A program made the translations under genes and the position numbers. DNA of 6,384 nt from Verrucomicrobia bacterium UBA6015. Its GTDB lineage: Bacteria; Verrucomicrobiota; Kiritimatiellia; UBA8416. Under the pieces are notes generated by a model. The model saw only the letters and a program-made list of their open reading frames with translations. It made no database searches and was not told where the DNA came from. This document shows, one piece after another, positions 1-5,358 of the stretch (the stretch's first letter is position 1; each line of letters opens with the position of its first letter). The stretch is from contig DIZZ01000040.1 of the NCBI GenBank assembly GCA_002428045.1, positions 1 through 6,384 of the forward strand. The letters are read 5' to 3'.

Positions 1-231
1 CTTCATCACCAGCACGCCGGCGATCAGCGAACTGCCTGTAGCGATAACCAGGCTACCAACAGCAAACGCCCATAACGGCAGCGCCGCCAATCGCGGCCAT
101 ATTCCGTCACCCAGATGGTGAACAGCCAGCATGAACGCCACGGCCGACAAACCGCCAGCAACCCCATAGATCGCCGTCAGCAGCGGCTGGCGAATTTGCT
201 CCGGGAGTTTCTGTATAAATACTTTTATCAA
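1..231 (-). CDS. ClC-type chloride channel/transporter-like membrane protein, N-terminal fragment
   Basis: Only the first 77 codons are in the window; the frame runs open off the left edge. Reading leftward from a TTG at 231-229 the protein begins L(M)IKVFIQKLPEQIRQPLL, followed by a hydrophobic helix (about residues 16-40, with GVAGGLSAVAF) and, after a short loop, a second one (about 52-76, ending SSLIAGVLV). This start, a basic and amphipathic lead followed by an AGGLSAVAF-type first helix, resembles ClC-family anion channels/antiporters of the inner membrane. TTG is chosen because AAGAGG lies 5 bases upstream, an in-frame stop lies further upstream, and no ATG occurs before residue 34. 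The gene is divergent from the BamD-like gene with 45 bp between starts. The diagnostic ClC selectivity motifs lie outside the window, so the family call is tentative; that it is an integral membrane protein is well supported. Confidence 0.55.
   Translation of the reverse strand, partial: MIKVFIQKLPEQIRQPLLTAIYGVAGGLSAVAFMLAVHHLGDGIWPRLAALPLWAFAVGSLVIATGSSLIAGVLVMK
195..219 (+). promoter_or_regulatory. Possible promoter for the bamD-lptE pair
   Basis: A TATAAA at 214-219, preceded by a TG, is the best -10-like box upstream of the start at 277. A TTTGCT-like element lies upstream but the spacing is poor. It would lie inside the beginning of the divergent membrane-protein gene. This is a weak, pattern-only call. 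Confidence 0.22.
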
Positions 232-276
232 AATAACCTCTTGCCCTTTTACACAAGGATAGATAACTTACTGCCC

Positions 277-1287
277 ATGATAAAGCCTATTTTTCGTTAT
301 TCACTTTGCCTTGCCGGGATGCTGCTGATGTGTTCTGCAGCTATCGCTCAGCAATCGTATCGCCCCCAAACCACGGAATTCGATGATTCCGACACGAAGG
401 ACGAAGAACTGACCCGCAAGGGATCCAGCGTGTTTCACCGCCCGGCGCGGGAAACGTCCGCCGAGCAATTCGCGTATGCCAAGGCTCAGGAAACCGCCGG
501 ACACCACCGCCGGGCCATTCGCCAGTACAATGCCTTGGTGAACCGCTGGCATTATTCGGAAGAAGCCCCACAGGCGCAATTCAATCAGGCGCGCCTGCTC
601 TATGAGCGCGGTCGTTATGAACGCGCCTTTCGTGAGTTCCAGTATATGGCAACCTTCTTTCCCGGATATTTCGAGTATAACGTCATGCTCGATTACCAGC
701 TCAGGATTGCCAACCACATGTTGGGCAAACGCTGGGCAACCTTTGGTATTTTCCGCGGATTCGAATCGCCAGAACGCGCCCTACCGATGTTTGAAAGCAT
801 TGTCGGCAATGCCCCCAACTGGGAAAAGACGCCGGGGATCCGGCTGACGATCGCGATGATCAACGAGAACCTGAAGGAATTCGACGAAGCGGTCAAGGCC
901 TATGAGTCCGTCATCCAGGCGCACCCGCGCAGCGACGAAGCCCGTTTGGCGGCCTTCCGCAAGGGGATCTGCCTGGCCGATCTTTCCGACAAGAGCCCGC
1001 GCGATGAGCGCCGCTGCCGCGAAGCCCTCTCCTCGCTTCACTCCTTTATCGCGAATTATCCGCAAAACGACCAACGGACGGATGCCGAAGCGCGCATCAC
1101 GCGCATGCGCAAACGGCTTGAGGATATGTACTACCAGCGCGCACGGTACTATGATGTCATCGAGAAAAAGCCCGCCGCCGCCCTCGTCAGCTACCGCGAA
1201 TTTATCCGTCAGTTCCCAGATTCCGAACAGGAACAGGCGATTATGCAGCGTATAGAAACTCTTGAACGCCTACCGGTTAAACCGTAG
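277..1287 (+). CDS. bamD: BamD-like outer membrane assembly TPR protein
   Basis: This 336-residue exported protein resembles the BamD/YfiO family, whose members carry tetratricopeptide repeats and help the BAM complex insert beta-barrel proteins. Residues 1-24 form a signal peptide (basic start, LCLAGMLLM core, AIA before QQ). TPR-like helix pairs follow at about 64-130 (AKAQETAGHHRRAIRQYNAL; ARLLYERGRYERAFREFQYM), 185-218 (NLKEFDEAVKAYESVIQAHP) and 283-316 (YYQRARYYDVIEKKPAAALV, then FIRQFPDS). The repeated hydrophobic-AxxxYxxxixxxP pattern is clear. The ATG at 277 is preferred over the in-frame ATG at 115 because it begins the signal peptide; only a distant AAGGA (255-259) precedes it. Oddity: no canonical lipobox. 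The only candidate cysteine, C19, follows LLM, so the usual BamD lipid anchor is doubtful. It lies 16 bp upstream of an LptE-like gene, supporting an envelope-biogenesis role. A generic TPR protein is the alternative. Confidence 0.75.
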   Translation: MIKPIFRYSLCLAGMLLMCSAAIAQQSYRPQTTEFDDSDTKDEELTRKGSSVFHRPARETSAEQFAYAKAQETAGHHRRAIRQYNALVNRWHYSEEAPQAQFNQARLLYERGRYERAFREFQYMATFFPGYFEYNVMLDYQLRIANHMLGKRWATFGIFRGFESPERALPMFESIVGNAPNWEKTPGIRLTIAMINENLKEFDEAVKAYESVIQAHPRSDEARLAAFRKGICLADLSDKSPRDERRCREALSSLHSFIANYPQNDQRTDAEARITRMRKRLEDMYYQRARYYDVIEKKPAAALVSYREFIRQFPDSEQEQAIMQRIETLERLPVKP

Positions 1288-1303
1288 CAACGAAAGCGTA
1301 GAC

Positions 1304-1840
1304 ATGCAGAAGAACAAGCAACGTGGGGTTTTGGCAGTAACGGCAGCACTGGGGGTGGGTCTCGCCGTTTTCGTGGGTACAGGCTGCTCCATGCTGGGGT
1401 ATAGCGTGGGTAACTCGCTCCCGCCGGGGATCAACGTGGTCCATGTTCCTTCGTTCGAGAATAAGACCACCGAGCCACAGCTTGAGCTCTACACCACGCA
1501 GGCGACCATCAGCGAATTGCAGCGCGAGGGATCCTTGATGGTTGGCGACCTCGGTAAATCCGATGTGGTCCTGCACGTGGATCTGATTGACCTTTCCCTG
1601 CAGCCGCTCCGCTATGAGGCGGATGCCTCCACCACGACAAGGGAATACCGGATGACCATTCGTGCTGAACTGCGGCTGGTTGAACGCAGCACGGACAAGG
1701 TACTGGCAAAGAACACCGTCAAAGGGGAGACGGATTTTGTCCCGTTCGGTGATCTCTCGACCGCCAAGCGGGATGCACTGCCGAAGGCTTCAGCCGACCT
1801 AGCTCACAAGATCGTCAAATCGATCGTTGAATTCTGGTAG
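1304..1840 (+). CDS. lptE: LptE-like LPS-assembly lipoprotein
   Basis: This 178-residue protein has a basic start (MQKNKQRG), a hydrophobic signal segment (about 9-27) and a lipobox-like VGTGC placing the lipidated cysteine at residue 28. After it comes SMLGYSVGNSLPPGINVVHV with PSFENKT just behind, the conserved opening of the LptE/RlpB-like family (GY or YS, LPPGI, the xVPxFxN strand), then an alternating strand/helix pattern (ELYTTQATISELQ; SDVVLHVDLIDLSLQ; REYRMTIRAELRLVER). LptE plugs the LptD barrel and helps place LPS in the outer leaflet. The -3 position of the lipobox is Gly rather than the usual Leu. The ATG at 1304, with GAAAG 7 bases upstream, is preferred to a TTG at 1262 that would add 14 residues without a signal character. 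Close spacing to the BamD-like gene suggests one transcript. Confidence 0.82.
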   Translation: MQKNKQRGVLAVTAALGVGLAVFVGTGCSMLGYSVGNSLPPGINVVHVPSFENKTTEPQLELYTTQATISELQREGSLMVGDLGKSDVVLHVDLIDLSLQPLRYEADASTTTREYRMTIRAELRLVERSTDKVLAKNTVKGETDFVPFGDLSTAKRDALPKASADLAHKIVKSIVEFW

Positions 1841-1851
1841 GATGTAGGCAC

Positions 1852-1883
1852 AAAAAAACGCCGGATGCTGGAATCCGGCGTTT
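1852..1883 (-). terminator. Intrinsic terminator of rpsT, possibly bidirectional
   Basis: Perfect 9-bp arms ACGCCGGAT (1858-1866) and ATCCGGCGT (1873-1881) enclose a 6-base loop, and flanking A/T pairs extend the stem. On the minus strand the stem is followed by seven T residues (1852-1858), so it is a textbook Rho-independent terminator for rpsT, beginning 18 bases after its stop. On the plus strand only TTT follows, so it would stop lptE transcription less efficiently. Confidence 0.92.
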
Positions 1884-1901
1884 CACACGGGACGGCGACC
1901 G

Positions 1902-2168
1902 TTAGGCTTTCAGCTTCGTCATCGCCTTGGCAGCGCGCGACTTCCTGCGATCCGCATTGTTCGCCTTGATCACGCCAGCTTTCGCTCCCTTATCCAATGT
2001 TGAGCAGAAGGTGCTGTAAGCGGTCTGCGCCTTGGTTGTATCACCATTCTGGATCGCATCTTCGAGATCACGTTTGGCCGTGGCGATGCGGGTCTTCTTG
2101 GACTTGTTCTGCAACGTTGAGGCAATCGCCTGGCGCTGCCGTTTCTCGGCACTTTTAATATTCGGCAT
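1902..2168 (-). CDS. rpsT: 30S ribosomal protein S20
   Basis: This 88-residue, lysine/arginine-rich protein starts MPNIKSAEKRQRQA and ends with KANNADRRKSRAAKAMTKL, both hallmark blocks of S20. S20 binds 16S rRNA early in 30S assembly as a three-helix bundle; the length is typical of the family. A strong Shine-Dalgarno AAGGAG (plus-strand 2178-2183) sits 9 bases before the ATG. It is monocistronic here: its own promoter lies upstream (2233-2260) and a terminator follows the stop. It converges on lptE. Confidence 0.98.
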   Translation of the reverse strand: MPNIKSAEKRQRQAIASTLQNKSKKTRIATAKRDLEDAIQNGDTTKAQTAYSTFCSTLDKGAKAGVIKANNADRRKSRAAKAMTKLKA

Positions 2169-2232
2169 CTAACTCGTCTCCTTGAACGTACTTGGAATCT
2201 GCTTACCCTAGGGGATCCTTAAAAAAGAACAC

Positions 2233-2260
2233 ATATTAAACAGTTCCTGCGTCTCGTCAA
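2233..2260 (-). promoter_or_regulatory. rpsT: rpsT promoter
   Basis: On the minus strand TTGACG (2260-2255) and TAATAT (2238-2233) are separated by 16 bp, a good sigma-70-type pair pointing at rpsT. The predicted leader is about 55-60 bases. T/A-rich tracts lie immediately upstream of the -35 (2261-2290) and could act as an UP element, as is usual for ribosomal genes. Confidence 0.7.
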
Positions 2261-2284
2261 CTTTTTTATGCATCAATTTTGTTT

Positions 2285-2313
2285 TTGTATTCCGCCGACG
2301 AAGGTTCTATATT
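2285..2313 (+). promoter_or_regulatory. Promoter of the lysine-rich miniprotein gene, with a dyad over the -10
   Basis: TTGTAT (2285-2290) and TATATT (2308-2313) are 17 bp apart; the -10 matches consensus at 5 of 6 positions, the -35 at only 3. The -10 is embedded in the inverted repeat GGTTC-N8-GAACC (2303-2320), so a bound dimeric regulator would block RNA polymerase. It lies back-to-back with the rpsT promoter, with 24 bp between the two -35 boxes. Confidence 0.5.
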
Positions 2314-2370
2314 CTGAACCGATGTAGCAACGGGGGGGTGGCGGTTCACTTCTCCGGTCGCCGCAAGACA

Positions 2371-2387
2371 AATCGGGGGGTGATATT
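2371..2387 (+). promoter_or_regulatory. G-rich extended Shine-Dalgarno of the miniprotein
   Basis: GGGGGGTGAT (2375-2384) matches the extended anti-Shine-Dalgarno complement GGAGGTGAT at 8 of 9 positions and ends 3 bases before the ATG at 2388. This is what makes the short frame downstream credible as a gene. A second run of seven G followed by TG occurs upstream at 2332-2340 without a start codon after it. Confidence 0.65.
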
Positions 2388-2504
2388 ATGGGAAAATCGA
2401 AGGATGTGAAGAAGGACGAGAAGAAACGCCCGAAGAAGACCATCGACGAAAAGAAGAAGGCCAAGCAGGAAAAGGTTGCCAAGAAAGCCAAAGACGCGAT
2501 TTAA
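2388..2504 (+). CDS. Lysine-rich 38-residue miniprotein of unknown function
   Basis: A complete small frame, ATG 2388 to TAA 2502-2504, encodes MGKSKDVKKDEKKRPKKT and then a second half of KK/KAK blocks ending AKKAKDAI. It has 16 Lys, 1 Arg and 7 Asp/Glu in 38 residues (net charge about +10), no Cys or Trp, and no signal or membrane segment, so it is probably cytosolic and extended or helical. Support comes from a near-perfect extended Shine-Dalgarno and an upstream promoter. The MGKSKDxKK...PKKT opening resembles short basic proteins of unknown function I recall from several bacterial phyla, but I cannot verify that. Its charge would suit binding RNA, DNA or the ribosome, and it sits beside rpsT; both points are only suggestive. 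The chance that it is not expressed cannot be excluded. Confidence 0.68.
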   Translation: MGKSKDVKKDEKKRPKKTIDEKKKAKQEKVAKKAKDAI

Positions 2505-2525
2505 GCGCCATGGCCTAGCCACGGT

Positions 2526-2549
2526 GGGACAGGCACCCTTGCCTGTCCT
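2526..2549 (+). repeat. REP-like palindromic element or weak terminator
   Basis: Arms GGACAGGCA (2527-2535) and TGCCTGTCC (2540-2548) form a 9-bp perfect stem with a CCCT loop, extendable by a G-T pair. A smaller TGGC-CTA-GCCA inverted repeat (2511-2521) lies just upstream. There is no good T-tract (only CCCTGTTT follows), so it is a poor intrinsic terminator for the miniprotein. ACAGGC/GCCTGT palindromes of this type are dispersed repeats in some verrucomicrobial and planctomycete genomes, as I recall. With one copy here, the repeat nature is inferred. Confidence 0.5.
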
Positions 2550-2573
2550 GCCCTGTTTGCCGATAGAATAATG

Positions 2574-2601
2574 TTGTTGTTATCCGAAACCTTGCTATAG
2601 T
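2574..2601 (+). promoter_or_regulatory. Extended -10 promoter of the lamin-tail-domain gene
   Basis: TTGTTG (2574-2579) and TATAGT (2596-2601) are 16 bp apart, and the -10 is preceded by TGC, giving an extended -10. Transcription would begin near 2608, about 50 bases before the ATG at 2658. No competing promoter is evident in this intergenic stretch. Confidence 0.6.
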
Positions 2602-2613
2602 GCTCCCCTTTTT

Positions 2614-2639
2614 GATTCCGGCACGATATCGTGTGGATC
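2614..2639. promoter_or_regulatory. Palindromic putative operator in the 5' leader
   Basis: CACGATATCGTG (2622-2633) is a perfect 12-bp palindrome with no spacer. Imperfect pairing extends outward (GAT/ATC and CC/GG with single-base bulges) to 2614-2639. It lies just downstream of the predicted transcription start and upstream of the ribosome-binding site, a classic place for a roadblock repressor. The absence of a loop favours a DNA site over an RNA hairpin. Confidence 0.35.
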
Positions 2640-2657
2640 TTCATACAAGGGACGCAG

Positions 2658-4052
2658 ATGAACATCATTCGGCCATTCATAGCGGCTATGCTGCTGCTGG
2701 CGACACGGTGCGCAGCACAAACCGTGATCTGGGAAGAACCCTTCACCAGCCAGCTCGGCAAGGGAATCAGCACAGGGCACGTCACCAACATGACAGACAT
2801 CACCCAATGGTCGGTTGCCGTGCATGACGCCTTTCCGACGAATGCGTATTTGATAGTCAGCTCCAATACCGTCGTTAAGTCAGAGTTCCTTGAAGGCTAC
2901 CGCCTTGCCGGGGAATGCGTCTGGCGTTCGGAAGCCATCGATATCTCGGCGGGGCCCGTAGATCTCAGCCTCCAGATCCAGGAAAGCAAGGAGATGGCCG
3001 GATTGGATTGGATCCGCGTCCACTATGCGCTTGACGGTACAAATGAAATCCAGTTTTCCGAGAACGGCTCCTTCTCCGGTGATTACGGCACAAACTGGAT
3101 CACGGCCAGGCAACCTTTGCTACAGGGAACCAACGTCATGATCGTCGTGCGGATGTACACCACGGCCGCCGACAAGAACCACCGAATCGATAATGTGCGT
3201 GCGACCTCCAGCACCGCCATCTGGAACATGCCCCCTTCCCTAGCCTTGGTCGGCGGCGGAACCTCCCGATACGCCCGGCTCGGCGAGGCTATCGCGTTCA
3301 CCGTCACCGCCACGAATGTGACCTTGGATGCGACAAATGACCTCATCACACTGACGGCACCCAACCTGCCCGCAGGGGCCCTATTCGCGGCAACCAACGG
3401 CTTCTCGCCTCTCTCGCAAACGTTTTCCTGGACACCCTCGACGGCCACGGTACAGACGGTGACCTTTTATGCCGCCGACAAGGACGGAACCAACCGGCTG
3501 GATGTCTCCGTCGGCAGCGTCGCCTTGCAGCCCCCACCGATATGGATCAACGAGCTGCATTGTGACAATACCGGCATCGATACCAACGAAGGAGTAGAGA
3601 TCGCCGGGCCAGCAAGGTTCGATTTGTCCGGCGGCTCACTCGTCTTTTATAACGGTGCCAATGGTCTGAAATATGCCACGTTGCCGCTGAGTGGCTTGAT
3701 TGATTCCGAGGACTCCGGATTCGGTGCCATCTGGTTCGCCCAGAATAACATCCAGAACGAAAAAGACGGGATCGCCTTAATACACGAGAATGGCGGTGCT
3801 CCGGTCGTCGTGCAGTTCATCAGCTATGAAGGCTCGTTCCGGGCGGTTGACGGACCGGCCGCAGGCTGGCTCAGTACCGATATCGGCGTGCAGCAATCGG
3901 ACACCACCGCCATCGGGTTGTCGCTGCAACTGACAGGGACCGGCTCGGAATTCAGACATTTTTTCTGGATCGGCCCGACGAACGCCTCGCCAGGGCAACT
4001 CAATGCGGGTCAAACCTTCCGCCCAAAAGGAACCGTGTTGTTCATTCGCTAA
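2658..4052 (+). CDS. Secreted beta-sandwich / Ig-like / lamin-tail-domain protein
   Basis: This 464-residue exported protein has a signal peptide (about 1-20; basic NIIRPF, AAMLLLAT core, CAA before QT). Residues 23-185 look like a beta-sandwich, starting VIWEEPF and ending MYTTAADKNHRIDNV, with the late RIDNV strand seen in carbohydrate-binding or jelly-roll modules. Residues 190-290 resemble a putative Ig/cadherin-like repeat (NLPAGALF ... QTFSWTPSTATVQTVTFYA ... DKDGT). Residues 293-454 match lamin-tail-like modules: INELHCDNTGIDTNEGVEIA, FDLSGGSLVFYNG, FISYEGSFRAVDGPAAGW, TDIGVQQSD, GLSLQLTGTGSEF. In relatives I recall, that module precedes an endonuclease/exonuclease/phosphatase domain; here the protein ends about 10 residues after it, so no catalytic domain is present. 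An adhesive or surface-associated role is plausible but unproven. The ATG at 2658 with AAGG 7 bases upstream is preferred over the ATG at 2631. Confidence 0.85.
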   Translation: MNIIRPFIAAMLLLATRCAAQTVIWEEPFTSQLGKGISTGHVTNMTDITQWSVAVHDAFPTNAYLIVSSNTVVKSEFLEGYRLAGECVWRSEAIDISAGPVDLSLQIQESKEMAGLDWIRVHYALDGTNEIQFSENGSFSGDYGTNWITARQPLLQGTNVMIVVRMYTTAADKNHRIDNVRATSSTAIWNMPPSLALVGGGTSRYARLGEAIAFTVTATNVTLDATNDLITLTAPNLPAGALFAATNGFSPLSQTFSWTPSTATVQTVTFYAADKDGTNRLDVSVGSVALQPPPIWINELHCDNTGIDTNEGVEIAGPARFDLSGGSLVFYNGANGLKYATLPLSGLIDSEDSGFGAIWFAQNNIQNEKDGIALIHENGGAPVVVQFISYEGSFRAVDGPAAGWLSTDIGVQQSDTTAIGLSLQLTGTGSEFRHFFWIGPTNASPGQLNAGQTFRPKGTVLFIR

Positions 4053-4067
4053 ATTAGCAATTCCCGC

Positions 4068-4096
4068 GTGACTTTGCGTTGCCTTTCAGCGATAGT
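4068..4096 (+). promoter_or_regulatory. Possible rlmB promoter
   Basis: GTGACT (4068-4073) and GATAGT (4091-4096) are 17 bp apart, each matching consensus at 4 of 6 positions. It is the best candidate in the 84-bp gap after the preceding stop, in which no terminator is visible, so read-through from upstream is also possible. Confidence 0.33.
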
Positions 4097-4136
4097 CTGT
4101 AGCCGTCACAAGACATCACGAGGGGAGCATATAGAC

Positions 4137-4979
4137 ATGGGTAGGTATAGACCACAGGAACAGGACGCTTCACACAGCAAACCCATGCGGGGGCGCACCC
4201 CCGGAGCCCCGTCCGGGCGGGAACTGCTTTACGGGCGCCAGCCCATTCGCGAGCTGTTGCGGGCCGGGCGTCGCCATGTCGATACGCTTTACCTGCAGGT
4301 GGGACTGAAGGACTCTGCCGACCTGGAGGAAATCAGCACGCTGGCCACCGAAAAACGCATCCGCATACAACCCCTGGATGCCCAGCGCATGGATGCCATG
4401 ACCGGCGATGTGAATCACCAGGGCGTCGCGGCGGAAGCCTCGCCGTTCCGGTATGTCTCCTACAAGAAACTGCTAAGCGATGCGGAACAACAAGCCGCCC
4501 CGCTGTTCCTGTTCCTGGACCATCTGGAAGATCCGCAGAACCTCGGTTCGCTCCTGCGCTCGGCCGAAGCCGCCGGAGTTAATGGCGTGGTGATCCCCGA
4601 GCACCGGGCGGTCGGGGTAACGCCCTCCGTGGTGCGGGCCTCGGCCGGTGCCGCCGAACACCTGTCGGTCGTGCAGGTCCCGAACCTGGTACGCTGCATG
4701 AAGCTGCTCAAGGATCGCGGCGTCTGGTTTGCCGGCCTGGAAGGAGGCGAGCCGTCGCGCGATCTTTACGCGACCGAACTGACCGGCCCGCTGGGACTGG
4801 TCGTGGGCAGCGAAGGCCATGGCATGCGCCGACTGGTGCGCGAACACTGCGATTTCCTCGTTAAACTACCTATGCTCGGGCAGGTGGGTTCCCTTAATGC
4901 GGGTGTGGCCGGGGCAATTGCCCTGTTCGAGGTGCTGCGTCAGCGCCAAGGTACGCTAGGAATGCCTCGTCATGGCTAA
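4137..4979 (+). CDS. rlmB: 23S rRNA 2'-O-methyltransferase, TrmH/RlmB type
   Basis: This 280-residue SpoU/TrmH-family enzyme has the typical RlmB layout: a basic unstructured leader (1-27), a small substrate-binding domain beginning ELLYGRQPIRELLRAG (29-44) and containing NHQGVAAEASP (93-103), and a knotted SAM-binding domain from about 122. All three family motifs are present: motif 1 FLDHLEDPQNLGSLLRSAEA (126-145) with Asn135 and Arg141; motif 2 GLVVGSEGHGM (220-230); motif 3 LPMLGQVGSLNAGVAGAIAL (244-263). RlmB methylates the 2'-OH of G2251 in the 23S peptidyl-transferase P loop; the exact target here is inferred, and a paralogous tRNA/rRNA target is possible. The ATG at 4137 has AGGGGAG about 10 bases upstream. 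Its last 8 bases overlap the next gene, implying translational coupling. Confidence 0.92.
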   Translation: MGRYRPQEQDASHSKPMRGRTPGAPSGRELLYGRQPIRELLRAGRRHVDTLYLQVGLKDSADLEEISTLATEKRIRIQPLDAQRMDAMTGDVNHQGVAAEASPFRYVSYKKLLSDAEQQAAPLFLFLDHLEDPQNLGSLLRSAEAAGVNGVVIPEHRAVGVTPSVVRASAGAAEHLSVVQVPNLVRCMKLLKDRGVWFAGLEGGEPSRDLYATELTGPLGLVVGSEGHGMRRLVREHCDFLVKLPMLGQVGSLNAGVAGAIALFEVLRQRQGTLGMPRHG

Positions 4980-5358
4980 AGCCGAAACATTTAATCTGGA
5001 GGCGGCTAGGCAGGCATTCGCACAACGCCATGCCCGGCAACGGACGCGGTTGCTGGCACTGGCGGGGCAGGCGCAGGAGGATTTTTGCCGTATCATCGAT
5101 ATGCTCATCCACAACTATCATCCCCGCCGCATATACCAGTGGGGCTCGCTGCTGCATCCCGAGCGATTCCAGGACATCTCGGATATCGATATTGCTGTTG
5201 AAGGCTGGGAAGATCCAATGATCGGATTGCAAGCCTTGGACACAGCCTGCCAGATGACAGGGTTCCCTGTGGATCTGGTCGAGCTGGATCGGATACATCC
5301 CGCGCATGCGGACACGATCCGCAAGGAAGGAAAATTGGTCTATGAGCGTGATACCTGA
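4972..5358 (+). CDS. MNT-type minimal nucleotidyltransferase (MntA-like antitoxin)
   Basis: This 128-residue protein has a long N-terminal helix (1-48), then the pol-beta nucleotidyltransferase core: YQWGSLLHPERFQDISDIDI (55-74) carries the Gly58-Ser59 pair and metal-binding Asp71 and Asp73, and FPVDLVEL (98-105) supplies a likely third acidic residue, Asp101. All key residues look intact. Members of this group usually sit directly before a HEPN-domain protein; in studied HepT/MntA pairs the nucleotidyltransferase neutralises the HEPN RNase toxin by adding AMP to it. A start of the next frame overlaps its 3' end (ATG at 5342), the usual arrangement, but that partner is broken. Its own ATG overlaps the rlmB stop by 8 bases, with TAGGA about 10 bases upstream. 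The ancestral enzyme specificity is known only by family. Confidence 0.85.
   Translation: MAKAETFNLEAARQAFAQRHARQRTRLLALAGQAQEDFCRIIDMLIHNYHPRRIYQWGSLLHPERFQDISDIDIAVEGWEDPMIGLQALDTACQMTGFPVDLVELDRIHPAHADTIRKEGKLVYERDT

Noticed and set aside
115..276. N-terminal extension of the BamD-like frame from ATG 115
   Set aside because: The extension is antisense to the divergent membrane-protein start, and a signal peptide begins at the ATG at 277, which would be buried in the longer form.
301..717. 138-codon minus-strand open frame
   Set aside because: It lies antisense within the BamD-like gene, has no ribosome-binding site and shows no recognisable domain; the plus-strand TPR pattern explains the region.
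2501..2866. 121-codon minus-strand open frame with the peptide GQARVPVPPW
   Set aside because: The peptide is simply the translation of the REP-like palindrome, and the rest is antisense to the secreted-protein gene.
3083..3448. 121-codon minus-strand open frame
   Set aside because: Antisense shadow of the Ig-like region of the lamin-tail-domain gene, with low-complexity composition typical of shadows.
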